A program made the translations under genes and the position numbers. The notes under the pieces were generated by a model, which saw only the letters and a list, made by a program, of their open reading frames with translations, made no database searches and was not told the origin of the DNA. From JAICMB01 sp963795935 (GTDB lineage: Bacteria > Acidobacteriota > Terriglobia > Bryobacterales > Bryobacteraceae), in contig CAWCJO010000020.1 in assembly GCA_963795935.1 (NCBI GenBank), positions 1 through 64,000 of the forward strand: 64,000 nt of DNA, read 5' to 3'. This document shows, piece by piece, positions 53,993 through 62,880 of the stretch; the first letter of the stretch is position 1; each line of letters opens with the position of its first letter.

Positions 53993-54384
53993 TGGTGCTG
54001 CAAAAGAAGCACAAAGCCCTGCCCCCCCGCGAGCGCCAGATCATGGACGTCCTCTACCGCCGCGGCCGCGCCACCGCCGCCGAAATTCACCGCGAGCTGC
54101 CCAACCCGCCCAGCTATTCCGCCGTTCGCGCCAAACTCAGCGTGCTCGAGCGCAAAGGCCACGTCCGCCATCGCGCCGAGGCCCTGCGCTATGTCTATCT
54201 TCCGGCCATCGCTCCGGAGCGCGCCCGCCAATCCGCCCTGCGCCACATGATCGACACATTCTTCAACGGATCGGCGGAGCAAGTCATGGCCGCGCTCATC
54301 GGCAAGGGCGCCGTCAATGTGTCCGATGGGGAGCTCGAACGCATGTCCGCAATGATCGAGCAGGCCCGGCGCGAAGGGCGGTAG
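53992..54384 (+). CDS. BlaI/MecI/CopY family transcriptional repressor
   Basis: 130 residues from ATG 53992. Winged-helix DNA-binding part: PPRERQIMDVLYRRGRATAA, EIHRELPNPPSYSAVRAKLS (recognition helix) and VLERKGHVRHRAEALRYVYL (wing). The C-terminal dimerisation helices are RARQSALRHMIDTFFNGSAE and QVMAALIGKGAVNVSDGELE. It represses its own operon until the partner membrane peptidase cuts or titrates it. It is followed four bases later by the M56 peptidase gene, the usual pairing. In Acidobacteria such pairs are abundant and rarely linked to beta-lactamases; none is seen here. Confidence 0.9.
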   Translation: MVLQKKHKALPPRERQIMDVLYRRGRATAAEIHRELPNPPSYSAVRAKLSVLERKGHVRHRAEALRYVYLPAIAPERARQSALRHMIDTFFNGSAEQVMAALIGKGAVNVSDGELERMSAMIEQARREGR

Positions 54385-54388
54385 CGCA

Positions 54389-55915
54389 ATGCCGGCGGCG
54401 CTCCTGTTTCGAGCAACCGTTATCCTCCTCGCGGGCTTTGCGCTCTCGGCCGCGCTCGGACGCGCCTCCGCAGCCGCGCGCCATCTCCTCTGGACGTGCC
54501 TCTTCGCCGCTTTGCTATTGCTGCCCGCGCTCCAGTGGTTCGGTCCCACTTGGCGCGTCAGCGTCCCCGCGCGCGCCGGCCGCTTGGCGTCATCCGTCGT
54601 AACCGGCGTCGCCACCTCACCCGCCGCGCCGTCCGAGCCCCAGCCGCCCCGGTTTCCTTACATCGCCATGTGGCAGGCCGGCATCGCCTTCGCCGCTCTC
54701 CGCATGCTCCTCGCCTACCTGCGTCTCCTGCTCCTGACGCGCACGGCGCGCCCGGCCTCCTGGGCCGAGCCGAACACCGTCCCCATCCTCGAATCCGCCG
54801 CCCTCGACCTGCCCATCGCGTTCGGCGCGCTGCGGCCCGCCATCGTCTTCCCCGCCGCCGCCGCCGCGTGGTCCCCCGAACGCCGCCGCCTCGTGCTGGC
54901 CCACGAAATGGCCCACGTCCGCCGCCGCGATTGCCTGACGCAATGGATCGCCGAAGCGGCTCGCGCCGTCTACTGGTTTCATCCGCTCGTCTGGCTGGCC
55001 CTCTCTCGCTTCCGAAAAGAACGCGAGCGCGCCTGCGACGACGCGGTCCTCCGTCTGGGAACGAAACAGTCCGATTACGCCGGCCATTTGCTCGCCATCG
55101 TGAAATCCATCCAAACGAAAGGATCTCTCCCCATGTCCGTGTCATTCCATTCCCGCGATTTCGAAGCTCGCCTCCAGGCCATCCTGAACCCCACGGCAAA
55201 CCGCCGCCGCATCACCGCAAAGCTTGCCGCGGCCGCGGCCATTCTCGCCGCGTGCATCGTTGTCCCCCTCGCCACGATGCGCGCGCAGCCGACGGATGCG
55301 GCCGCCGCCATCGCCGGGTCCGTCTCCGACCCCAGCGGCGCCGCCATCCCACGCGCCGCAATCAATGCCACCGGCCTCGATACCCACAACAAAGAGGCCG
55401 CATACACGGGCGCGGACGGCCGCTATGGCTTCCACTCCCTCCCTCCTGGCCGTTATCTCATCGAAGTGCGCGCCCCCGGATTTGCCCCCTATCGCCGCGA
55501 ATTGACTATCGCCGCCGCAAGCTCACTTCAGCTCAACCCCGTGCTGGACATCGGCTCCGTTGTCGAAACCGTGGAGATCGACGGCCAACGCGGCAACGCC
55601 GCCACCCCTACGGCCACCCCCCAACGCATCCGCGTAGGCGGCAATGTCCAGGCCACAAAACTCACATACAAGGTCGCCCCCGTCTACCCTCCGCGCTGCG
55701 AACAGAACGGAATCTCCGGCGCCGTGGTGCTGCAGGGCGTCATTGGAACACAAGGCACGCTGCTCTCGCTCACGACCCTGAGCCAATCCGCCGATCCCGA
55801 GCTCGTGCAAGCCGCCCGCGACGCCGTCAGCCAGTGGCGTTACCAGCCCACGCTGCTGAACGGCCAGCCCGTCGAGGTCGTCACCACCATCACCGTGAAC
55901 TTCCACCTGGAGTGA
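54389..55915 (+). CDS. M56 (BlaR1-like) peptidase fused to carboxypeptidase-regulatory and TonB C-terminal domains
   Basis: 508 residues. Residues ~1-300: M56 antirepressor peptidase with membrane helices (RATVILLAGFALSAALG, LLWTCLFAALLLLPALQW, MWQAGIAFAALRMLLAYLRL), HExxH in LAHEMAHVRRRD (172-176), second Glu near RERACDDAVLRL, and a last helix near 278-297. Residues ~304-390: carboxypeptidase-regulatory-like domain (GSVSDPSGAAIPRAAINATG, RYLIEVRAPGFAPYRREL). Residues ~420-508: TonB C-terminal domain (YKVAPVYPPRCEQNGISGAV, ARDAVSQWRYQPTLLNGQPV). The classical beta-lactam sensor domain is missing. The peptidase would inactivate BlaI; the TonB-like end could touch a TonB-dependent receptor or the envelope. 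Confidence 0.88.
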   Translation: MPAALLFRATVILLAGFALSAALGRASAAARHLLWTCLFAALLLLPALQWFGPTWRVSVPARAGRLASSVVTGVATSPAAPSEPQPPRFPYIAMWQAGIAFAALRMLLAYLRLLLLTRTARPASWAEPNTVPILESAALDLPIAFGALRPAIVFPAAAAAWSPERRRLVLAHEMAHVRRRDCLTQWIAEAARAVYWFHPLVWLALSRFRKERERACDDAVLRLGTKQSDYAGHLLAIVKSIQTKGSLPMSVSFHSRDFEARLQAILNPTANRRRITAKLAAAAAILAACIVVPLATMRAQPTDAAAAIAGSVSDPSGAAIPRAAINATGLDTHNKEAAYTGADGRYGFHSLPPGRYLIEVRAPGFAPYRRELTIAAASSLQLNPVLDIGSVVETVEIDGQRGNAATPTATPQRIRVGGNVQATKLTYKVAPVYPPRCEQNGISGAVVLQGVIGTQGTLLSLTTLSQSADPELVQAARDAVSQWRYQPTLLNGQPVEVVTTITVNFHLE

Positions 55916-55952
55916 CCCAAGCCGCCTCCGCCCGGTCTTACCGGGCGTCTTA

Positions 55953-55977
55953 CCGAGCCGCGACCGTGAGGAAGCGG
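55953..55977 (+). repeat. intergenic dispersed repeat, copy 3
   Basis: A 25-base unit (starts CCGAGCCGCGACCGTGAGG) in the gap after the M56 gene, nearly identical to the copy at 36740 and the reversed copy at 38310. The surrounding gap 55916-56122 has no gene. Confidence 0.6.
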
Positions 55978-56122
55978 ATTCCCGGTTTTTCAACGGTTGC
56001 TCCGGCCATCCAGCGCGGCGGCGTGCGCGATAACCGGCCTTCAGCCCTCCCGCGGCCGACGCCTCCCGGGCCTTCACAACCACCCCGCCCTTGTTCTGCT
56101 GAAATGGTCTGGTGAACCCGCA

Positions 56123-56431
56123 ATGATCCCGCGCCGCGTCGTCCGGATCGTCACGCGCATCCTCCTCGCCATCGTCCTGCTCGCGCTCGCCGTCTGGGCC
56201 GGCGACTATTCCTCCCTGCGCTGGCGCATCCCCAAAGACCGCGGCCAGTTCGGCTCCGTCCAGGTCCGCCGCTATTACGCCGTCCCGCTCAAAAGCAAAA
56301 AGACCGAGTATATGTTCGACCAGGAACAGGCCCAGGAGTGCGTCCATTCCATTTTTCCGCACTTCGGCGATAAGCCCTGCTGGTATCTCGAGCGCCACAC
56401 CCGCGAAGAGATCGACGTCCCCTCCCGCTAG
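56123..56431 (+). CDS. small membrane-anchored protein of unknown function
   Basis: 102 residues from ATG 56123. One N-terminal helix (IVTRILLAIVLLALAVWAGD) is followed by a soluble part with QFGSVQVRRYYAVPLKSKK, MFDQEQAQECVHSIFPHFGD and KPCWYLERHTREEIDVPSR. Two cysteines, ~16 residues apart, could form a disulfide outside. I do not recognise a family with certainty; similar small proteins occur in Acidobacteria genomes. It lies between the M56 gene and the kinase, with a 36-base gap downstream. Confidence 0.6.
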   Translation: MIPRRVVRIVTRILLAIVLLALAVWAGDYSSLRWRIPKDRGQFGSVQVRRYYAVPLKSKKTEYMFDQEQAQECVHSIFPHFGDKPCWYLERHTREEIDVPSR

Positions 56432-56467
56432 TCGTTTATAGTTAGACGCTTGGTAAACTAGCAGCCG

Positions 56468-58927
56468 ATGGCCGATCCAACGGCGGACACGGACGCCTAC
56501 GGTTCCCCGCCCCGCGCCAAAACTCGCGATCCCAACGTGGGACGCCGCGTCGGCCCCTATCTGCTCGTGCGGCTCGTCGGCGAAGGCGGCATGGGCTCCG
56601 TGTATGCCGCGCAACGCGCCGACGAACAGTTCCACAAGCTCGCCGCTGTCAAGCTCGTCCGGGAATCCGCGCTGAGCGAGGAATCGCTGCACCGCTTCCT
56701 CAACGAGCGGCAAGCCCTCGCCGAGCTCGACCATCCCAACATCGCGCGTCTCCTCGATGGCGGAACCACCAGCGACGGCCGCCCCTACTTCGTGATGGAG
56801 TTCGTCGAAGGCGAGCGCATCGATCGCTATTGCAACCGCCGCCAGCTTCCCATCCCCGAGCGCCTGCGCCTCTTTCGAGACGTCTGCTCGGCCGTGCAAT
56901 ACGCCCACCAGAACCTCATCGTTCACCGCGACCTTAAGCCCAGCAACATCCTCGTGACCGCCACCGGAGCGGTCAAGCTCCTCGATTTCGGGATCGCCAA
57001 ATTGCTCAAGCGCCCCGACGATCCCGAGGACCCCGACATCACGCAGACCGCCGGCGGGCCCATGACCCCCGAAAACGCCAGTCCCGAGCAGGTCCGCGGC
57101 GAAGCCATCACCACCGCCACCGACGTCTACGCCCTCGGCGTGCTCTTGTACCTCCTGCTCACCGGCCGCCATCCTTTCGCCCGCCACATGGCCTCCATCT
57201 TTGCGCTGCGCTACGCCATCATGACCGAAACACCCGAAGACCCCAGCCATGCGGTCAAGCTGGTTACTCCGGACTTCGTCAAGGGAGAAACGCCCGACAA
57301 GCTCAGCCGCCGTTTGCGCGGCGATCTGGACACCATCGTTCAAACCGCGCTGCGCAAAGAACCCCACCGCCGTTATGCCTCGGTCGAGCGTTTCTCCGAA
57401 GACATCGCCCGCCATCTCGCCGCCCTTCCCGTCAGCGCGCGCAAGGACACCTTCCGCTATCGCGCCGGCAAGTTTGTCCGCCGCCACACGGCGGGCGTCG
57501 GAGCCGCCGCCGTTATCGCCGCCGCGCTCATCGCCAGCTCCGCCGTCGCGATTCGATCCGCCGGCATCGCGGAGCGTGAACGCGCCTCCGCCGACCGCCG
57601 CTTCAACGAGGTCCGCCAGCTCGCGCACTTCGTGCTCTTCAATCTCGACGATGCCATCCGCGCCGGCCCCACCTCGGCGCGCCGCACCGTCGTCGCCGAA
57701 GGATTGAAATATCTCAGCCGGCTCGAGAAGGATTCCGGCGGCGACCCCTCGCTCTCCCGTGAGCTCGCCGCCGCCTACCTGAAAATCGGCGATCTCCAAG
57801 GGAACCTCTATCTCGCCAACATCGGCAACCAGGCCGCGGCGCGCCGCAGCTACGAAAGCGCCCAACGCATCGCCGCCGCCCTCGGGGCCAAGCATCCCGG
57901 CGATCTCGAAGCCGCGCGCGAAGCCGCCGAAGCCAGCGTCAAAATCGCCAACCTGCTCTCTCTCGGCGCCGACCGCGATGAAGCCTTGCGCCGCTACGAT
58001 GCGGCCAAGTCCGTCTTCGAGAAGCTCGCGCCCCGCTATCCTCCGGCGCGCCACGATCTCATGGACGTGTGGGCCAAAATCGGCTTTGCCCATCTGCAGG
58101 TCGGCGATCCGCGGGGCGCGCTGGCTGCCTACCGCCAGTGCCTGGAAATCGCGCGCCAGATCGCCGCCTCCGACCCCAGCGTCCCCGCGCGCCGCGCTCT
58201 CGCCTATGGCAACGAGCGCGTCGGGTACGCCATGGCGCGCTCGGGCTCCACTGCCGAAGGCCTGACGAAATTGCGCAGCGCCTTGGCCGAGTACCAAGCC
58301 CTCGTGCTGGCTTCTCCCGACCGGGCCGCGGCCGAACGCGACATCGAAAGCACCCTCGCCATCGTCGGAGATGTTCTGGCCGAATCCGGAAAGCTCACTG
58401 GCGCGGTCGATAGCTATCGCAAAGCTCTGACCGTGTCGGAAGCGCTCTCCGCCTCGGACCCCAAAAACGAGCAGTTCCAGCGCGATCGCATTGTCATGCT
58501 GGGCCGTCTCGCCGATGCCCTCTCCAAATCCGGCGATGCGCCCGAAGCGCATGCCGTGGCCCGCAATGCCATTGCCTTGCTCCAGCCCTTGGCCCAGGCG
58601 CCCCACGCCTCCGACCCCGATCTGGTCCAATACTGCGTCTTATTGCTCTCGCTCCGGGACCGCTCCTATGCCTCCGAGGCCCTCGCCATCGCGCAGGAAC
58701 TAGTTGCCCACACTCACGGTAAAGATCCCGTAATGCTCGATCTCCTCGCGCAGGCCTGGTATTTATCCGGGAATCGCGAACGCGCCATCGCGGCCGAGCG
58801 CAATGCCCTCGCCATCCTCGGCCCCGACAGCGGCTCAGACATGGCCGCCCGCGCCAGAACTCATCTAGCCGGCTTTGGCGCGCCGTCTCCTCAGCAGCAG
58901 CCCAACCAGCCCCGCTCCTCCCAATAG
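56468..58927 (+). CDS. transmembrane serine/threonine protein kinase with repeat-containing extracytoplasmic region
   Basis: 819 residues. Kinase domain ~30-320: Gly loop VGEGGMGSVYAAQ (38-45), catalytic Lys62 in AAVKLV, Glu80 in FLNERQAL, HRDLKPSN with Asp155, DFG at 173-175, and APE-like SPEQVRGE. The juxtamembrane part is followed by one helix at ~343-363 (GVGAAAVIAAALIASSAVAI). The rest (~375-800) is built of TPR-like helical repeats: AAAYLKIGDLQGNLYLANIG, EAAEASVKIANLLSLGADRD, KIGFAHLQVGDPRGALAAYR, IVGDVLAESGKLTGAVDSYR. The tail is Gln/Pro-rich. It is the common Acidobacteria membrane kinase with a repeat sensor. The end overlaps the PEP-CTERM gene by 63 bases. Confidence 0.92.
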   Translation: MADPTADTDAYGSPPRAKTRDPNVGRRVGPYLLVRLVGEGGMGSVYAAQRADEQFHKLAAVKLVRESALSEESLHRFLNERQALAELDHPNIARLLDGGTTSDGRPYFVMEFVEGERIDRYCNRRQLPIPERLRLFRDVCSAVQYAHQNLIVHRDLKPSNILVTATGAVKLLDFGIAKLLKRPDDPEDPDITQTAGGPMTPENASPEQVRGEAITTATDVYALGVLLYLLLTGRHPFARHMASIFALRYAIMTETPEDPSHAVKLVTPDFVKGETPDKLSRRLRGDLDTIVQTALRKEPHRRYASVERFSEDIARHLAALPVSARKDTFRYRAGKFVRRHTAGVGAAAVIAAALIASSAVAIRSAGIAERERASADRRFNEVRQLAHFVLFNLDDAIRAGPTSARRTVVAEGLKYLSRLEKDSGGDPSLSRELAAAYLKIGDLQGNLYLANIGNQAAARRSYESAQRIAAALGAKHPGDLEAAREAAEASVKIANLLSLGADRDEALRRYDAAKSVFEKLAPRYPPARHDLMDVWAKIGFAHLQVGDPRGALAAYRQCLEIARQIAASDPSVPARRALAYGNERVGYAMARSGSTAEGLTKLRSALAEYQALVLASPDRAAAERDIESTLAIVGDVLAESGKLTGAVDSYRKALTVSEALSASDPKNEQFQRDRIVMLGRLADALSKSGDAPEAHAVARNAIALLQPLAQAPHASDPDLVQYCVLLLSLRDRSYASEALAIAQELVAHTHGKDPVMLDLLAQAWYLSGNRERAIAAERNALAILGPDSGSDMAARARTHLAGFGAPSPQQQPNQPRSSQ

Positions 58928-59556
58928 AAACGTCCCCGGCTCGGGCGTCCCCGTTATGCCCGTAACGTTGTCGAAACCGGTAATGCTGGTGCTGCCGCCC
59001 GCGCTCGCGTCCAGGGTGACATCGTTCATCGCCTGCACGTACACGGTCGACGGCTGTATTTCCACGCTGTCGGCAAATCGCGATCCCGACCCGCCATTGT
59101 CGAATACGTCGAGCGAAGCGTCCCTGGCGCAATCCGGATCGATGCACAGGCTCGTCCCCACGCTCGAGGAAGCCAGGCGCCGTCGTGGGATCGCCCAGAT
59201 CGTCCGTGAAACGAATTATCTCAGGCGGCGGCGGATCTTCCAAATAGCCGATGAAATATTCCACGTCCTGCCCGCTCGAGGCCTGAAACCCGGAAGAGCT
59301 GAACGTCAGCACCAGCGCGTCGGCGTTTCCCACCGACGGCGTTACGGTAATCTGGCTCGACGATAGCGTCGATCCCGCATTGCCCGGAGCGAAACTAAAA
59401 TCGCTGAACGTAAATGTCGGCGCGCTCCCGATCGTGCAGCCCGCGCCTGCCCATCGCAACGTACTGCGCCAGAGATGCCGCGGCGCACGGCGCTGCCTGC
59501 AAGGCTCCCGCGCACCCCACGCCCGCGACGAAAACGGCAAGACCCAATTTCTTCAT
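58865..59556 (-). pseudogene. PEP-CTERM sorting domain protein, two frameshifts
   Basis: ATG 59556 gives a signal peptide MKKLGLAVFVAGVGCAGAL and then APCAAASLAQYVAMG. After a shift near 59450 the coding goes on as GCTIGSAPTFTFSDFSFAPG, SSQITVTPSVGNADALVLTF and GQDVEYFIGYLEDPPPPEII to ~59180. After a second shift it continues as SLCIDPDCARDASLDVFDNG and the C-terminal TPEPGTFLLGGAGLVGLLLR with RRRRAKAG, the PEP-CTERM motif, membrane helix and Arg-rich tail recognised by exosortase. The segments join cleanly, so indel errors are suspected. The presence of this signal implies an exosortase elsewhere in the genome. Confidence 0.85.
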
Positions 59557-59598
59557 GATCTTTAGAATGTATGTTGCTGGCCACTATTTTGTCAACGT

Positions 59599-60528
59599 TC
59601 AAAAATTCAAATCGTCCCATAGGAAATTAGGCGCCCCCGCTTTTACGCTCCCGTAAGCGTTCCGCTGCTCCGCCGATAGCGATCCCCCCAGGTACAAAAT
59701 CGCCTGCGCCGCGCGCTGGATCGTGAATGCCCTGAAGCGCGGATAAGCGTCGACTCCTTCCACCGCATCCATGGCTCGCCCAAACTCCGCGCATACCGCG
59801 CCGGCGTTGCCGCGCATCGCTTCCGAGCGCAGTAGCCGCGCCGCCCACACCTCCATCTGCCCGGATGCAACGGGCGAGCGCTTCAAATAGATCGCCGCCA
59901 GTTGCCCCCGCCGTTCCTCCAGCGCCATCTTCAAGAGCGTGCGTTTCGCGTTTAAAATAAATTCGAGCTTCGGAATCTCATTCCGCTGCTCGGAGATAAG
60001 CCTCTGATAATCGCGCGCCGCTCCCGTCCGGGGGTAATTCGCGATGGCGTGCGAAAGCAGCCGCTGCAATTGTCCCACCGACGTCTCGGACGTAAGCGCG
60101 ATCGCCGTCTCGCCCAAAGCCGCAAAGGCATTCAGGGCCTCCGGATTCGTCAACACCGCCTGCTCGAAGTACGCCGCCGCCTGCAAGATCTCGGCCGCGC
60201 CGCCCAAATCCCCGATTGCCTCTACGACGTACATGCATCGCAGCAGGTCGTCGATCGAATGCGACCGCGGCGGACGCCGCAGCCCCTCGCGCAAGTGCGG
60301 CAGAACATCGCTCAGTTCGTAAAACCGCATCAGGTCGAGCGCTCGCGAATAATCCCTCGATTCGGATTCCGGCGTAATGCGCTCGCGCAGAAATCCGGCA
60401 ACCTCCGCCGGATCGATTCCACGCGGCGGCCTGGCGTCCTCATATTGTCCCGCCGACATATACCGGTCGAGCCGTGCGCGCGCCTGCGCGCCCTTGAACC
60501 GGACCACGGTGATCGGCGCCGCCGCCAT
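59599..60528 (-). CDS. helical repeat protein of unknown function, last gene of a four-gene operon
   Basis: 309 residues from ATG 60528 (MAAAPITVVRFKG); the longer frame overlaps the upstream gene. The stop of the upstream gene lies two bases before. The protein is almost entirely alpha-helical and TPR-like: ALDLMRFYELSDVLPHLREG, CMYVVEAIGDLGGAAEILQA, YFEQAVLTNPEALNAFAALG, HAIANYPRTGAARDYQRLIS, AVCAEFGRAMDAVEGVDAYP. No signal peptide or membrane helix. Likely a chaperone-like or scaffold protein for the product of the preceding gene, by position only. Confidence 0.65.
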   Translation of the reverse strand: MAAAPITVVRFKGAQARARLDRYMSAGQYEDARPPRGIDPAEVAGFLRERITPESESRDYSRALDLMRFYELSDVLPHLREGLRRPPRSHSIDDLLRCMYVVEAIGDLGGAAEILQAAAYFEQAVLTNPEALNAFAALGETAIALTSETSVGQLQRLLSHAIANYPRTGAARDYQRLISEQRNEIPKLEFILNAKRTLLKMALEERRGQLAAIYLKRSPVASGQMEVWAARLLRSEAMRGNAGAVCAEFGRAMDAVEGVDAYPRFRAFTIQRAAQAILYLGGSLSAEQRNAYGSVKAGAPNFLWDDLNF

Positions 60529-60530
60529 AG

Positions 60531-62525
60531 CTACCAATCCTCCATCGCACGGCCGCCCTTGTCCCGCAGACGCCCAACCTCGCTGCCTTTCACGCTGACG
60601 TCCTTCCGTGAACGAGGGTTTGTGGCGTCGAAAACATCGTGTCCCAGAATCATCGGATCGTCTCCCAGCCGCTTGGTCACCCGCCAAAGCTTATTCTGAA
60701 AGCGATTCTTAGGGTCCACCGCATTCTTACCAGCCACGCCAAAAAACATGAGCTGAGATGCAATCGCGGGATTGTCGAAGTCGTCGGCGCTGCTCGTTGT
60801 GTGACTGGCGTCCATCAGAGCATGGCAACCCTCGTGCGGCACGACGAACGGCTCCGAATCGCTTCCATCGATCACATAAAAGGGCACAAGCACGGCCCCG
60901 GCCAGACCCGGCTTGGGCTGCAGATCCGAATCGAGAGCCTTGGCCGGAATGATGGTTGTGCCTCGCCCTAAACTATCGCGGTCCGCCTGATTGCGGTCCG
61001 TGCGCTTTACGAGATTGCCCACTACATAAATGTCCAGGCGTTCCTCTTTCGTCGGCGCCACCCGGACCACGCGCCGGATTTCCGGCGTGCAGGAAAGCAG
61101 ACCGTTCAGATCCAGATCGTCCTTGCCTTCGGAGGTGACCACCTTATCGATGTCCAGCGCCACCACCGCAACCGTCAGGCTGACGTCGTCCGTCACCGCG
61201 CTCGCAACGGGAATATCGACGATCTTGCCGTCCGTCCTCGTGATCACGACGTCGCACGACCCGAACACCGCGTTAAAAGCCGTGGGATTGGTGAACACGT
61301 CGGCTTTATAGCCCGCCGGCAGCGCCGCCTGAATAGCGCTCCCCACATCGGACGGAGTTTGAAACTGGAGCTGCGACGTCTGCGGATCGATCGACGGCTT
61401 CAAATTGATGCTCACCCTCGCATCGGAGGTGAAGTTCGGCGGCACGGCCGCATCCCCAATGCGAAGCTCAAAAGAAAGCGTCGATGGCTTATTGTCCTTA
61501 TTGAAGCCCGCGCTGAAGTTTCCGCTGTCCTCGGAAATGACCAACATATTATTGGGCGGCGGATCCAGGAACTCAACTTCCGGCGCCACAAACTTGGGAG
61601 CGACATTCGCCTGCGCGTAGATCCGCCGCATCCATTTCATTAACCGCAGGCGAATCTCCTGCTCCTTGATCGCTATGAAGGCGGATTTAAAGACATGTAC
61701 CGCGACGCGAACCCGCTTCCGGTTGTGCCCCACCTCAATCTGCTTGCTTGCCGCGCACTTGTTCGCGCCCAGCCCCGGGCATCGCTTGATCACGTAGGTT
61801 GCCCGCACTTGTTGATCCAGGATCTCCACCGCGTCGTTCGCCCCTTGTTGACCGTCCGCCACATCGCTGACCAGCAGCGTCTGCTCGAGCACGGTATTCT
61901 TGTCCAGTTCATCGCTCACCAGCCGCATGTATTTCGAACGGTACGCAACGCCCGAGCGAACCTTCAGGCAGTGCAGCGCAGGAATTTTCCTTAAAGCCGC
62001 GTTCGGCGCCCCATCGAATGTGTCCACGTGATCGACCGTCTTGCTGTTCGGCTTTAAAACCGGCTTCAACGCTTCGAGCGTGACGTCCAGGGACCCTCCT
62101 GCCTGCGGGTCCACCACCTCTATCTTGAAAGTCGCTAAGTCCGCGTCCCCTTCCTCATGGAACTCGAACTGGTCCGGAAATTTCGCCTTCCCGTCCTTCC
62201 CCCCGAGGTTCGTAACATAAGTGCTCACGTTCAGGAAGTCGAGCGTGGCGTCATCGAGATAGTGCTGCGCCTTCGACCCATGAACGAAGCGGACCGATAC
62301 CGGAGGCGCCGTGCGCAACACAAACGCATGCACCCGGTCGGTCCCGCCGCTCTCTACGCGTGGGCGCGGATCCGGAATGGTGACGACATCTCCGTCCTGT
62401 AGAGGACGAGTGAGAAAGGCGCTGTTCTTCGGCTCGTCGCGCAGCGCTTGGCAATCGAAGAAACCTGCCGCAACGGCCAGGTTGCACAGGCTGTCGCCGT
62501 TCTTAGCTGTCACTTCTTGTGGCAC
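60531..62525 (-). CDS. large protein with N-terminal LysM-like module and C-terminal HExxH motif
   Basis: 664 residues. GTG 62525 with GAGGA upstream. Residues ~4-52 are a LysM-like segment (EVTAKNGDSLCNLAVAAGFF, LQDGDVVTIPDPRPRV) of the kind seen in genes beside VgrG/PAAR. Middle: beta-rich, with DQFEFHEEGDADLATFKIEV, LVSDELDKNTVLEQTLLVSD and RKRVRVAVHVFKSAFIAIKE. Near residue 564 is VVPHEGCHALMDASH, an HExxH zinc motif with another His soon after; the rest of the C-terminus resembles a metallopeptidase-like end (RFQNKLWRVTKRLG). No signal peptide. A possible toxin or structural protein delivered by a contractile injection machine, by inference. Confidence 0.65.
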   Translation of the reverse strand: MPQEVTAKNGDSLCNLAVAAGFFDCQALRDEPKNSAFLTRPLQDGDVVTIPDPRPRVESGGTDRVHAFVLRTAPPVSVRFVHGSKAQHYLDDATLDFLNVSTYVTNLGGKDGKAKFPDQFEFHEEGDADLATFKIEVVDPQAGGSLDVTLEALKPVLKPNSKTVDHVDTFDGAPNAALRKIPALHCLKVRSGVAYRSKYMRLVSDELDKNTVLEQTLLVSDVADGQQGANDAVEILDQQVRATYVIKRCPGLGANKCAASKQIEVGHNRKRVRVAVHVFKSAFIAIKEQEIRLRLMKWMRRIYAQANVAPKFVAPEVEFLDPPPNNMLVISEDSGNFSAGFNKDNKPSTLSFELRIGDAAVPPNFTSDARVSINLKPSIDPQTSQLQFQTPSDVGSAIQAALPAGYKADVFTNPTAFNAVFGSCDVVITRTDGKIVDIPVASAVTDDVSLTVAVVALDIDKVVTSEGKDDLDLNGLLSCTPEIRRVVRVAPTKEERLDIYVVGNLVKRTDRNQADRDSLGRGTTIIPAKALDSDLQPKPGLAGAVLVPFYVIDGSDSEPFVVPHEGCHALMDASHTTSSADDFDNPAIASQLMFFGVAGKNAVDPKNRFQNKLWRVTKRLGDDPMILGHDVFDATNPRSRKDVSVKGSEVGRLRDKGGRAMEDW

Positions 62526-62544
62526 CCGACTTGTCCTCTTCCGG

Positions 62545-62880
62545 CTACTTGGGCTTCCAGGAGTCCTTGTCGAGGCCCGTAAATGTGATCTTGCACGTCC
62601 CGGCGTCGATTCCCTCCACCCTGCCGCGCCCTCGGCTGTCGGTACAACCATTCACCACCGTGCCTCCGGGCGCCGTGATTTGGTACGCGATTCCAGAGAC
62701 CGGGGTCCCTTCCACGTCCACCAGCGAAATCTCGACCCAGTGCTTCTTGTCGCTTGAAACCACCGTCGGCCCTGCGTCGGAAGAGCACGATGCCACCACG
62801 GGAACCACCGGCTGAGATCCGATATTCGCATCGGCGTCTTTGTCCGCGACCAGCAATCCATCACCATCGCCGTCAGGCAT
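62545..62880 (-). CDS. small Ig-like/carboxypeptidase-regulatory-like protein of a secretion-associated operon
   Basis: 111 residues from ATG 62880 (MPDGDGDGLLVADKDADANI). The body is a single beta-sandwich: VVSSDKKHWVEISLVDVEGT, PVSGIAYQITAPGGTVVNG, RGRGRVEGIDAGTCKITFTG and LDKDSWKPK. This is the form of small sandwich proteins encoded beside VgrG and PAAR genes in type VI secretion loci. It overlaps the upstream gene by eight bases and is 19 bases from the LysM/HExxH gene. No signal peptide, consistent with cytoplasmic assembly. Confidence 0.68.
   Translation of the reverse strand: MPDGDGDGLLVADKDADANIGSQPVVPVVASCSSDAGPTVVSSDKKHWVEISLVDVEGTPVSGIAYQITAPGGTVVNGCTDSRGRGRVEGIDAGTCKITFTGLDKDSWKPK

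Noticed and set aside
54496..56115. 539-residue plus frame over the M56 gene
   Set aside because: Composed of Arg/Pro/His-rich sequence, a frame shadow of the real peptidase.
55523..58630. 1035-residue minus-strand frame, Gly/Ala/Arg-rich
   Set aside because: It lies antisense to the M56 peptidase end and the whole kinase, has no domain or leader, and only reflects the GC-rich third positions of the plus-strand genes.
60790..60870. Metzincin-type zinc motif in the LysM-like protein
   Set aside because: The third His is one position off the HExxHxxGxxH pattern and the Gly is missing, so only a general HExxH site is claimed.
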